Part shown: positions 1 to 11,450 of the stretch, piece by piece
Position numbering within the stretch: the stretch's first letter is position 1
Layout: each line of letters begins with the position of its first letter
Assembly (NCBI GenBank): GCA_026419785.1
Contig: JAODTK010005781.1
Coordinates: 248,001 to 312,000, forward strand
Length of the DNA stretch: 64,000 nucleotides
Direction: 5' to 3'
DNA from: Sclerodactyla briareus
Taxonomy: Eukaryota; Echinodermata; Holothuroidea; Dendrochirotida; Sclerodactylidae
Notes under the pieces: generated by a model
Told to the model about the DNA's origin: nothing
The model's database searches: none
Seen by the model: the letters and a program-made list of their open reading frames with translations, nothing else
Translations under genes and position numbers: made by a program

Positions 1-3000
1 AGAGGCAGAGAACACTGGAGAGGGAAACATTCCCCATCAAACCTGACAATAGGGATCAAATGAAGTGCCATTTTCACCCATCCAAAATTTACAATGCTGC
101 TCACCCCCCCCCCCTTCCAAGATTCAAACGAGGACATTCCTCCTTGGCCCGGTACTACCAAATGTGGGCATTCCCGCTCTGGATACAAATTCATCCATTG
201 AGGACTTTAGAAGGCAGTCATACAGTGTCTTTCAAATATGTAAAATGGTACAGTAAGTCAGATCCATAAATGTATCATGAACAGGAATTTGTTAGTCAGT
301 CCCAGACATTTGGTCCTCTGTTCTCTTGATGAACGAACCATCCACACAGCCCATTTGATTGTCTCCTGTGAGATTGTGACGAAATCTTTCAAGGTTTCTT
401 CCAAGTTCTTCCACAATGCAACACCTTGAAGGTACAATATATCAATTTCCAGCATGATTTTTCTCTCAGAAAGATCCAAATGAAAAAAGATCACCGTCTT
501 GCTTGTTCCTTCTCCATTTCCCAGAGCGTCCATCCGAATTCCAGCTTCAACAAAATTGTCACCACATTCAGGAAATTATGGGAACTGTAGAAGAGCAAGA
601 ATGGATGGAGTAACCAACAGAGGCCATTTCTAGAGATTTTTCAATATGAGGAGGGGGGGGGAGGATAGTGAGGGGGTCCTGGAAAAATGTCCCGCCCTGT
701 CCTCTTTCAAGTATTTTTGGGCTCTGGCTTTTTCGTTGCTCAAAGTCTCAATTTTTACATTAGTCGGAACACTTTGACGCACACAACATTCATACCTCTG
801 GCACCATTGGGCGAACAGACTTCAATGGAACCCTAACTGGAACTCCAACCTTTTGGGGCTTTTGAAACCCAACTCCACCTCAATGTGCCCCCCCCCCACA
901 AAAAAACTCTTGTAAGCGGCCATGATTGGAAATTTACTGTCATCTTGCAGCACCTACAGCACCTTCTACATTCATTTTTTTTTTTTAAATCTTCCGATAA
1001 GCATCTCCAAGCCTAAATGGGACAACAGAGTCAACACATGATTGGTATAACTTACACATCAATAACACTGTAGGTAAACTTCGCAAGCACACAGAACTTT
1101 GTTTTCTCACTATACTTCAGATCGAAGACCTAACTTGGATAATAGATTTCCATTGATTTTTGGAAGCCCTTCTATTCTTTCATCTCCCTCTTTGAACACC
1201 TTGGTTCGGGTACTCCCTTTAACAAATACACAGTTATATACACAGTGAACCAGTACATTTCCTCTCCCCAGTTTTTATGAGAAGAAATTGAAACACAATA
1301 CTAGCAAGATACCTCTCACTTTCTTGAGCCCTTTTTACCATGTTGAGGTCTTGTTTGCTCACTTTTCTCCCTTTCCAAGAACATGGAATATGAGAATCTT
1401 TACCTCGCATCACCGTCCTTTTGACCCGTATCAGGTTTAATCAGCTGCGCCTCATCCCCGGCTCCTCCCACAAGCCCCCCACGGTCTGGTCACTGCCCCA
1501 TCCGACTGTTGATAAGCAGAGAGAAGGAAGGAAATTTTAACCACACTTGTAGGTTTTCTGACACTTAATGCTTGAAAGGCTCCAGTATCATTGTGAACAG
1601 ACACACTTCCTATCTGTCTGCCCAGATATTTTAAATTGGGAGTTAGTACGGACTGAAAGTTGTCAGTTGCTGACACAACTCTATTTTCATTCTTCGACCC
1701 GATTCTGATATGCAATAGATATGGTTTCCCTACGAACTGTCACTTGAAAATGACCCATATTCTATTTTGCGCTTGGTTCTCATTTTGTGCACAAATTGTG
1801 GTGGGTTGCTATGAAAATGGCAGGTTGTTTTTCCAACCTAGCGTCCTATTTTTTCGTATATAGACTTCCATGGACGTCACTGAGGCAGAGCCTTAGCCAG
1901 AGAGGCAGTCGCAAGGGGAGTTGATTTGGACTCCTTGATTCTAGATTCGCTACATCGTACATACGTCTGCCCATTTCCAGTCTGTGGCCCACCTTTCCTG
2001 TGTAATCCCTCAATTTTTGAATTATAAAACCACGAATACCGGCACACATTTAGCATCCTATTAATTCCCTTCTAGTCCACATAAAACAGGGTTTGCATAG
2101 CTGTTTGGCCTACTTCCTCAAGCATTTGTCTCAACATTTGTTTTCTGTTTTTGGCTCATACGGTGTAAACCATGAAAGCTCGCATTCCCCAGTTTAACAG
2201 GTAGGCAGTGTTTTCTTTCTTATCAAATTTCAATAATAATCCCTGTGCTATTTAGGTAAAGTTAGAATGCAATCAACTTGAAATTTTGATATATACACGA
2301 TATATAATTCGTGGAATCACCCAGAAATGGTGAAATATCATGATTTCTCTTGTTGGCTTTACTGAATGCTTAACCCAAGTGCCCCTTTGAGGACAATTTG
2401 TTGAAATATGCTGCCTATACCAGTAGATAGCCGACCTCTAGTCCTCTACTGTTAGCCTATTTGGCTGTCTTTAAATTGAAGGATGAATCACATGAACTGT
2501 CAGGTTAATTCCCCCTTGGGAAGGAACAACTGCAGGATGATTCATTAAAAGGCTAATATAATAGCTGGATAAAAACTGAAATTGTATTCCTTTGCAGTTT
2601 GTGTCTTGTGAAGCCTGTGGTATTGCACAAGCATTGAAGGCATGCCCATCATGCAATAGTAAATTATGTTTCATACTTGCACACCTGCACATACTTTGGC
2701 TTTTTTCTATTGTAATTCAAACATGAATTACTTTGAAAAGCATTTTAGTTTATTGGAGTGGATTGCTGAGTGGGTTGGTAGTGTTGACGGTTTACCTTTG
2801 GGTGAGAGAAGACATAGAACTTCTGCTAAATGTTGTCTTATTCAAAAATGAAACATGAAATACATAACATACTGATTCCCCGTGTTGTCTATGTGTGACG
2901 TCATGCTTATTGTGCAATTGGATTCTCCCCATCAATCTCTGCGTATGGCCCAAATTTTGAAGAGCAATAACTCCACCACTATAGCACATGGTATTGAATG

Positions 3001-3680
3001 GGGTTTGGACTATAGATATCATTTTTTCCATTCTCCATGAGATCTTGATTCAAGCCTGCAGTTTGTCCCTTTAAAGGCTGTTTTTGGATCATTTCTGGAT
3101 GAAATTTAGTATCCCATTTTTTCCATCACCTGGCAATGGTGGTCTGAGCAACTGTTATTTAGCGTCTCAGGCAACTGAAAGAGGATAACCCAATATGGCC
3201 TGCGAATTCACTCGAGTGTTTTGCATGCAAAGATCTCTTGGCATTGGCCCATTCTTTACCTCAATGATTTGTGATTTCAAGAAAATGTAATGCTCTTTGT
3301 TTTGAAGGGAACTGCATTTTGCATTGTCCTCCCACAATGGCTCATCATGCCCTTGACACACTAGCTATTTTATATCCCTTTGAGACTTTTGTATGGATCA
3401 AAGTCAAAGATACCCCCTCTCAAGTGACTCCTACTAGCTAGTGCATGCTGACACGTGATCAAGTATTATGTAATCTGTAGAGATCTAATCTGTAGAGTTT
3501 TGCATATTTTTCTTCATATGAAGCCTAGCCTATAAGGCACTTTAAATTCCCGGGTCACCTTCATCCCTGAAAAAGCCTCTGAATACCCTAAGTCTATGGG
3601 ATGATAATTTAGTATAATGCAAAGTGTAACCACCTCGCAAGCTAAAAGCACGTATTCAAACCCGTGCTTCCTTTTACCAT
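1..3680. other. Gene-poor DNA, no gene recognised
   Basis: Mixed-composition DNA with homopolymer C/G runs (near 105-115, 650-662 and 885-897). Open frames are all below 100 codons and none is bounded by a convincing acceptor and donor with family-like protein sequence. The longest plausible one is on the minus strand at 258-533 (about 91 codons, M-D-A-L start). It has a coding-like composition but resembles nothing I know and lacks a clear splice context, so it is not called as a gene. Confidence 0.5.
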
Positions 3681-3684
3681 AACA

Positions 3685-3800
3685 AAACCAGGTTCCGAAA
3701 TACTTTTTCAATTTCCGGGGCATTTGAAAAAAAAATTGCCCCCCTAAACTATTTTCGGGGGCTCCTTTGGAGCTTTCGGGGGCTACTTGAAATACACTTA
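3685..3800. repeat. Dispersed repeat with GCCCCCCTAAA / CTTTCGGGGG core, copy 1
   Basis: The core reads 'gcccccctaaa', 'ttttcggggg', 'ctcctttggagctttcggggg'. The same string order recurs with substitutions at 5465-5600, and a weaker related block lies at 4060-4150. Copies are diverged and not in tandem, so this looks like an old interspersed repeat. No coding capacity is visible. Confidence 0.5.
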
Positions 3801-4426
3801 AGTTGTTCAACAATAACCCTCAAATGGCTAGGAACCTCGCATGCATTGTATAATGCCACTGTGGTGAGTCACTTAGAATGATCCCTTCATAGAGGGGGTA
3901 GGAAATTTTGTCCTCTGGCCCCAGATGCTGGGTGATTGGAAGCGTAGCCCTTCGAAGGGTGGGCAGGCATTCCCGGCATCATTTGTTCCCTTCGTTAGGC
4001 TGCAACCGTGCATGTTTCCAACTATAAATCGGGCACTGCAAAACAATGGAATATAGTGTTCTTGTCAGGGTTTTCGGACTACTTTCCTGCAATTTTGGGG
4101 TATTATTTTTTCAGAAAAAAATGCCCCTCAATCATTTTGGGTGCTATTTTCAGAATGCTACTAAATATTATAGGTAATGATGAAAAACAGGGTGACTCTG
4201 CTACAGGTTAGTTGTAGCTGACTGGGTGGCATCCTGGAGAAAAAAAACATGCCCTCCCATTTGATTTCCACGGTAACACAGTAACTTTTTAGGAAACTCG
4301 CCCCATCCCCCCCCCTAATATAGAGTCAAGTGCCTCTCGTGCGTAGCTGAGCTGTTAGCAGTGACCTCACCGGTGGAGTAGGGCAGATAGATTTAAGGCA
4401 CGGCTGCTTGTTGTGTTATTCAAGAA

Positions 4427-4905
4427 TACTGCAGCCTAGACCCCCAGCCTCGATACTTCCCAATCCACCAATAATTCCTTGTCGGCTATCTGAGATTTTC
4501 CCTCAAAATCAATATATTCTGGTTTTCTGAATAGTGCGCAGTACCATGTCCCATGTGCTCATCTGTACATTTGCACATTCTTGGAGGTGACAGGTAAGGG
4601 AATTGATAGCTGAGATTCACAAAGTCAAGTTCTAAACACGGTATCCTACTACTGCAGGATACTGCAGCCCTAGACACTCCCAAACCTAGAGACTCCCAGA
4701 TCTAACCAATTCTTTCTTAAGGTCCGCTCGTGAGATTTTTGCAGTCAAAATCAATATATTCTGGTTTCTGAAGTGCCATTAACATGTCCATGTGCTAATC
4801 CTGTCCATATTGTTTCATGCTTGGAGGTGACAAGTGGGGAATTGATAGCTACGATCACAAATTCAAGTTTCGAAAAACGTGTATCCTACCTACACACTTA
4901 AGCAT
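4427..4905. repeat. Tandem duplication, ~242-bp unit, two degenerate copies
   Basis: The landmark 'aatatattctgg' occurs at 4511 and again 242 bases later. Both copies continue through 'catgt..catgtgct', 'cttggaggtgaca' and 'gaattgatagct' in the same order. The copies differ mainly by many one- or two-base indels. They contain no open frame of note. Confidence 0.8.
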
Positions 4906-5464
4906 AGGCAAATTAACCATTAGGCCACCCAAGCAATCTTTCGAAATTTGTTGGGTCTTAATTTCATCAATTTTGGGATGTTTTTTTTAGGTTGATTTGC
5001 ACAAAATCAGCTTGTATCCGGCTCTCATACCTTTTCGTGCAAGGAATTCTAATCATTTCACATGTGTCGGCAGTGTTTTTCCGATTAAATAATTAATGCT
5101 ACGAATCCCGACTAAATTTGAGAACTTTCCGGCAAAACTGTTGTTTTCTGGTGATTGGGTATTTAATGACTCGACTGTCCTGATCGCATCGATCCTGACG
5201 CTAGCTGCCCACCGTACCCTGCGTCCCGCTTAACTTGCGAGTGTGTACGTACGTACGGTGTATGGGTGGTGCAGTGGAAGGTTCAATGCGTACCCAATGT
5301 GGTGTGACTCCACGGGAACTATTTTTATCGATGGTCACGTGATTTCTAATGAAACAGTGGTCTTACTAAATGATCGTGATTCACAAAATTCAATAAACAT
5401 TTGGATTGTATTTGGCGGCAAAATCGAATCCTCTCTTTGCTGTACCTACCATGGCCCAGTGAGA

Positions 5465-5600
5465 ATTTTTTTTCAGGGGCTATTTTCCCATATTTTTTGA
5501 TATTTTTTCTCGCCCCCCTAAATTGATTTCGAGAGCTCTTTTCAACTTTCGGGGCAAATTCGCCCTGCGCCCCCGTTTTTCGGACACTGCATAAAACCCT
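5465..5600. repeat. Dispersed repeat with GCCCCCCTAAA / CTTTCGGGG core, copy 2
   Basis: Second copy of the repeat at 3685-3800, with the same order of 'gcccccctaaa', 'tttcg.gagctc' and 'ctttcgggg' and more T-rich flanks. Confidence 0.5.
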
Positions 5601-5737
5601 GTTCCAGTTTTCATGTAGAATATTCGCTGAGGAAACGGGTAGGTGACAAAGTGAAATATATTATCTGGGATTCTGGTGGGCTGGAGCTGGAGTGTACACA
5701 GGGACTTTTGCAATCCCATGCACCAATGTACAATGAG

Positions 5738-6031
5738 CTAAAGTGCCACGAGACAATAATAACCGTTCCCTTTTCTGAACTGAAGAATTATCTGGTTCAG
5801 GCCATAGTTACTTGGCCTTTTTTCATATATTGGCAGTTTTTCATCAGCTCCATAGCTAACAAAACCGTCCCCTGTCACCAAGCATGATGTGATGTCATCC
5901 GAGCAAATAATTCCACCATCCCAACTATATAAAACTCCTTTACGCCACTTCATTCCCAAAGGCATTGTAAAGCACACGTAGCGAGACTTCAGCCCATCCG
6001 CAAGCTCTTCCAATCGTTGTATCATAGAACT
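5738..6031 (-). CDS. Candidate coding exon of unknown function
   Basis: A minus-strand open frame of about 95 codons starts just after an acceptor-like run (polypyrimidine/A tract then GGCAG, exon edge about 6031) and ends at a TAG at its low-coordinate end. The deduced peptide (starts S-S-M-I-Q-R-L-E-E-L-A-D-G-L-K) has a balanced composition with W, Y and C residues (for example GVLYSWDGGIICSDDI) and no low-complexity bias, which is unusual among the ORFs of this region. I recognise no family. A plus-strand open frame of 103 codons at 6072-6383 lies next to it, pointing away; only one of them, or neither, need be real. Confidence 0.25.
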   Translation of the reverse strand, partial: SSMIQRLEELADGLKSRYVCFTMPLGMKWRKGVLYSWDGGIICSDDITSCLVTGDGFVSYGADEKLPIYEKRPSNYGLNQIILQFRKGNGYYCLVAL

Positions 6032-6389
6032 CTGCCTTTTTTTTTAGGAAACGGGTTCATTCACAACATCAGTGCACTGTCCCTATGGGAGTTGTGAGGC
6101 TGCATTCCCTCCTGAAAGTGGTATGTATGATGGTTTAGTATTTTGGAGTTGTGCCTTCATCCCTGTCGTGAATCTGAGAACAGGCATGAGCATTGAGGCC
6201 TCTTCCAGTGATTTGCTGAGACTGAGAGCCACTATTTTTAAAGATGTCCAGTATGATACGGCAGATACGCCCCAACAAATTGTGGCGCTATGCTTTGATA
6301 ATCTTCCAGCTGCACATCCTGTGTTATGCCTTTCTCAGGCAGCTTATCTCATACATCCAGGTACACATGGGTACCATACATGATGGCAA

Positions 6390-9200
6390 TAGGTAGGATA
6401 GGACTCTAGTCAGTCAGAATTTAGTTAAAGTTTTGAAACATTTTTCACCCCATTCCCGCCTCAACTGACCATAGCAACCTGCCTGTTTGGAATATCTGTG
6501 GAAAAAATACCTGGGGCCTAGCTGGTGTTATTGGTGAAGTGTTAACAACACTGTCCCGCGGCCACGTAAATCATATCCGTACGAGAAACCGTCTGGAGCT
6601 TAGGAGTAACTCAAATGACCCTCCAACGTCAGGAATAGCCTAGATTAGGAGATGATGTGGGAATGAACATGGTAATCAGCGGCACCTTTGCGTAGAAAAC
6701 GTTCTTCATTCAAAACCGCAACAGCATTTATGCAGAAGAAAAGAGGCAGAATCAAGAAGAGAGTAGGAAACCAAAAGCATTTTTCTTGAGACTAGTAGGC
6801 AGTTGTGAGATACGACGAGTATAAGTAGGCTACGCGGTGTGTAGTTTGTGTTGGCCCCTGTCGCGCGTGTCCGCCGTCACGCACGGATTTGTTATATTGA
6901 CTGGATAGCACTTCAACCACACCCAAAATGTGTGATCTAGTGCAACCGTGGGATAGCGCCCTCTCACACCGATACTGCAGGAATACCTAGCAGGGGAACT
7001 ACCTTTCGCGCACCGAGCTGTCCCCACCCCAGGGCCACGGCACACGACGTTTCCCTACGGACTATCGGCCGCCGCCGGAAACGTTTAGCGTCAGCCGCAT
7101 AACTCTTCAACACTTTTCAATCGATCTGAACTTGGGCCCATGTCCGTCCTAGTAAATCTCGGATGGGTTCAAAAGTGGGCATCACGCTGGTCTGCGCCCT
7201 AGATGGGTGGTTATGCGAACTACAGTCGATTACGTGAATGGCATGGTGGTGGGGTCCCGGGAAATCATTGGCGGTGATTTAGGACACCAGAGCGTGCAAA
7301 CCCAACTGTGTTTTCTCATAACCTTACGATTTACGATAATACGATTCTGGCATTTCTGTCGAATTGAAAAACGGAACTCGGTTTGGGTGGAATGGGGAAT
7401 GATGTTAGTCCTTATTCATTGAAATACTCCAATGCTCCCCCGTAGGCATTTGATGGAGGAGAGTTGGTGCGTGGGAAGACCATTACTTTGGGCATAACAG
7501 GTGTCCACTGCCCGTTTGAATACATTTTCACTTACCGACCAGCAATGTCCGAGGGAGGTTGTACCATTTACCAGGGGCATTCGGATTTAATTAGGAGCCC
7601 CAACGGCAGCGACACAACTAGATATGGGTGAAATCTCTTCTGTTGTTCAACGGGAGAATGATATGTCACTAATACATCAATGCGCGGAAATCTGGTAACA
7701 AATTTACCAGCTCTGTTTTGGACCAGCTCTTCCTGCCCTGGACTGAGACAAGGAGACCACACTTGGGGTGCGGATTCCCCAAAGTTGGGGACGACCATGA
7801 AGTTGTAGGCAGTTTCCTCAACATGGGCGGGAGGGGCAACACTGAAAATTCATACAAGGAAGATTTTATTGGCTTGGATTTGGGTGTGTGGTCCATAACA
7901 ATTTGGAGCCCAGAATGACTCCAGAATGACTCCAAGATAGGGGGGAGATATGACTAGGGGGCGAAAGGGATGGTCTGAGAGATTATGATCAAATTATACG
8001 GGTGGTTTTAAGAGTGACAGTGAGGACATGAATTCAGTTGTGGAGTGTTAAAAGGACACATACACCAGTTTTGGCCAAGTGTCAAGTGCTGGGAGGTCTT
8101 CCTGGAGTACTAATTAGTCTTGAGGGGGAGTCAGTCTATACAAAAGAGCGTCATCGGCAAACAGACCGAATATCAAAGATTATACACATTATGCAGGGGA
8201 GGGAGATCATTAGCGAGAAAAGAAAAGCGGTCCCAGAACGTTCCAGGTGTGGACCCCAAAGGAGGATAGATACTGATTACTCTGCGGGCTCACCGTCCAA
8301 CGGTGTTCATTCTCTGAGGCGATATAATAATCCAATGAAGCAGGTATTCCTTTAAGCCATTAGTTCATTATATATAGAATATTCAGGGGCACCTGTCAAA
8401 GGTTTGGTGGAAACCTAGTTATATACCATCCACTTGGGAACGGTGGTTGATAGCATGTGCAGTATGCAGGTGAGAAGAGTTGGTCAATTTCAAGAAGCAG
8501 CTAGGCGCTACTGGAGTAGCTAGGGTCTACAGATTAGCGTGAAAAACCTTAGAAATTCAACTCGGATATAAAAAGATCCCGATTAACGGTAGAGGTCGGG
8601 AAAGACCGACATGGGGTTGTGGCGGGCACAACATGATGGCAGTGAGGCGGTTATAGCCTACAAATTTAGGGGGGGACGCCAGACCAAAACTTTTGATGAA
8701 TTGATGTGTGTTACTATCTATAAGCGGAGACCAGTGGCGTAGCTGGATTTCAGTAGGGGGCCGGGGGGGCCAACGAGTTTTTTTCTGGGGGCATGGACAA
8801 AAAACTGAGATCTTAAGACACCTAAGATCGTCGGGAAATACACTTGCCAGGCCCTGAACACATGATCATGATGGGCAATTTTGGTGAAATGTGTGTGAGT
8901 GATTTATTTCTCTTATATGGGAGGAAATTTTGAGATGGAAAATTTGGGCAAAAAATGTAGTTAGGGGCGGCCCGTTCAGCGTTTTCAGAAGGGGTGGGAA
9001 AAGTGCAGAGGACATCTAGACAGAAGGAACAGACACAAAAAATTCAACCCTCCAGATGGCCGGAAAGGAAAACCGGCAAAACCCTCAATTACGAACATCG
9101 CCTGCAATGTTTTCAATTTATGAAAAACTATTCTAGGAAAAATATACAGATTTCCCCAACTGAGTAACCGTTGCCACTGCACCAGTCACTACGAATACAT
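6390..9200. other. Intergenic DNA, no gene recognised
   Basis: No exon could be supported. At 8741 the phrase 'agtggcgtagctggattt' followed by a G-rich run marks the edge of a dispersed repeat; 'gcgtagccaggat' recurs at 13615. Open frames (e.g. 7669-7935 minus, 8038-8355 plus) show no family features or splice context. Confidence 0.4.
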
Positions 9201-9229
9201 GGGTCCCCCAAGAGGTGCTGCATCGTTAT

Positions 9230-9700
9230 TGTAACGGTCCTGTTAAGCCTGTGTTTTGTAGGGGCGTAGGGCGGTGTGAGTCTAAGAATTTTTTTTTTGT
9301 TGGAAAAAGAACAAGTTCTACGTGCGTATTGAGGCTTTTTATGACTCGCCAGCGCGCCTTTCTAAGCGAAGCGCCACTAAGGTGGCGCGGAGCGTCTGAA
9401 AATTTTGGTTTGCGGTTAGCCCAAACCCTGAAAATGGTAAGCTTTTCGGGCTTGAAGTGTTCCCCCCGAAGTGCCCCTGAAAATTGGTAGTTTTCGGTTT
9501 TATAGCCCCAAACAATGAAAATGGTTAATTCTTGGGCTCGAATGGTCCCCCCGAAAGTGTTAACATACAGAGGGCGGGTTGAGGCTGGGGTGGGTTTTTT
9601 GTCCTGGGGACAACATTTTCAATATTGAATTTCTGGCGTGCGTCCAGGAATGTTTTCGGCCAGAAGTATCCACGTAATCCAGCAACGTGACTATCTAAGC
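9230..9700. repeat. Repeat family with GCGCCAC...GTGGCGC palindrome, copy 1
   Basis: Contains GCGCCAC-TAAG-GTGGCGC (9371-9388), a perfect 7-bp-arm palindrome, followed by 'ggagcgtctgaaaattttgg', and later 'acaacattttcaatattga' with 'gcgtgcgtccagg'. The same modules recur at 10,800-11,170. No protein is encoded. Confidence 0.65.
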
Positions 9701-9721
9701 GGAGCAGGCGTCTAAGAACAT

Positions 9722-10690
9722 TTGGGTTTTAAGCCGCCTTTCCATGCAGGCGGGCGGGAGGGCGGTGCGGAACGGCGGGCGTTTTTTGGAAGACCCGTTT
9801 CCACGCACGGGGACGGGCGGGCGGCGGGCGTTTTCTCGAGTCACGCACCTCTTCTCACTATTAGGTTGTATATGCGCTATATAAGAAACCGATGTAGACC
9901 CCTACTATTATTAATATGTATTATTATTATTGTTAGTATTATTGGTGTTTGTTGTCATTTTGTCGTTTATCGTTTTGGGTTGCTGTTGCCGTTGTCGTTG
10001 TTGTTGTGTTTTGTTGTCGTGTTTTGTGGTCGTTGTCGTCGTTGTTGTCGTTGTCATTGGTGTTGTTGTAGGTGGTTTGTTGTTGTCGTTGTTGTCATTG
10101 TCGTGGGTTTTGGTAGTTGACGTTGTGTCAAAAAAGGAACGCAACTAGTGTTTAACCTCTAACCACCGGTGTTCATTCTCTGAAAACCATTGTTATGAAT
10201 GTCAACATCGGCCCACCATTTAAAACTTCACAATTGACAGTTTTGGAGATTTAATTAGCGAGTACTTGACATATCATCGTTTGTTTTAAACAGTAAATAG
10301 GTGTTTTCAAAAAACGGTGTCATGCCGTGAATATAGACACAATCTGGATAAAATGCATCCCTAGTGTTGACGCAACAGTTAGAATGTTGGTTGGAACATA
10401 TTTGAACCTAAAATTGTCCTCTACTCCCCTTTATCCGGCTTCAAGCGGTTAAGATTGCAGGGAAATCCCCGGAATTGATTGCGAACGACACACGCGGGCG
10501 GGCCGGAAAAAATCGCTAATGCCGATGCGAGAATAACGCCCGCAACCCGCCGACGCCCGCCGTACGAGTGCATGGAAACGGACTCCATTGAAAATAACGC
10601 TGAGCGATTTAGACCGCCCGCCAGCACGCCCGCCCCGCCACGCGTGCATGCAGGGAAACGCGGCTTTAGGGCTCCCATTACTGGGAAATG
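9722..10690. mobile_element. Probable non-autonomous DNA element with ~110-bp imperfect inverted ends
   Basis: The left end reads 'aagccgcctttccatgca' followed by GGGCGG-rich blocks and a second 'gtttccacgca'. The right end, read on the minus strand from 10,685 down, begins 'aagccgcgtttccctgcatg' and continues through GGGGCGGGCG blocks to 'gtttccatgca' and more GGCGGGCG. So the two GC-rich ends (9725-9840 and 10,560-10,685) are inverted relative to each other. The ~720 bp between them holds a GTT/GTC microsatellite and AT-rich DNA and no transposase. Target-site duplications were not identified with certainty, so superfamily is unknown. Confidence 0.5.
9900..10125. repeat. Imperfect GTT/GTC (TTG/TCG) trinucleotide microsatellite
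   Basis: About 220 bases consist largely of TTG, TCG, GTT and ATT triplets with T-rich interruptions. Its long open frames (poly-V/L/C on plus, poly-T/N on minus) are products of the repeat, not genes. Confidence 0.9.
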
Positions 10691-10739
10691 GTACTTTATG
10701 TGGTAGTAAAAATGACGTATGAACTGGCACTAGGATCAC

Positions 10740-11450
10740 GATTCATCAAAGTGTTAGAAAGTGCTAGTGGGGCATAGGAAGGTAGAGTATTCCAGGACAC
10801 AACATTTGGACAATATTGAGCTGCATGCGTGTGACCAGGAGTGTGAGGAGTATCCAAGCGGAGCGCCACTATAGGTGGAGCGGAGCGCCACTATAGGTGG
10901 CGCGGAGCAGACGAGAGAATTTGGATTCGCCCCCAGATCCTGGAATGACACTTTCGTGGGCATACAACTGACCACCGACACACTCTGACCTAATATCGAA
11001 GTGTGTGTTACCACTACAAGGGGCTAGGGGCAAGTCGCCGAGTCACAAGGACAACATTTTGGAATAGTGAGCTGCATGCATGCGTCCGGATTTTTCCTGA
11101 CGATCCTGGCAATCTGCGAGAGCGCCACTTATGGATGGCGCATAGCGTTAACAATTTTGGAAGAATTTGGTACCTCCAGAATCACGAAAATAACACTTTA
11201 TCGGCATGAAATGACTAACTACACGCGAACTAGAGTCACCATTACGTGGGACGTAGAATGGTCTTAGGTCATGGTGTTTGTCCAGAAATTTATCCGTTGC
11301 CGTATCGCGCGAAGTTTCCTCTTCCTGGAGTGCGGATTGCCGTAGAAACGGAGCTCCTACTATTAAGTGGCCTGGAGCGTACTGAAAAACATATTCTGAT
11401 TTCGATACCCTATAGATAACTGAAAAATGCCACTCAGTACCCACCCACCT
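10740..11450. repeat. Tandem ~250-bp degenerate repeat with GCGCCAC palindromes
   Basis: 'acaacattt.ggaatatt.gagctgcatgc' occurs near 10,800 and again about 250 bases later near 11,052, each followed by a hairpin-forming 'gcgccact..' block. At 10,885-10,903 the palindrome is perfect (GCGCCAC-TATAG-GTGGCGC) and is preceded by a near copy 22 bases upstream. This belongs to the family seen at 9230-9700, so the family flanks the inverted-end element. Confidence 0.7.

Noticed and set aside
258..533. Minus-strand 91-codon frame with plausible composition
   Set aside because: No splice context, no recognisable domain, and a single frame in otherwise gene-free DNA; could be chance.
9911..10148. Long frames rich in Val/Leu/Cys (plus) or Thr/Asn (minus)
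   Set aside because: They are translations of the GTT/GTC microsatellite.
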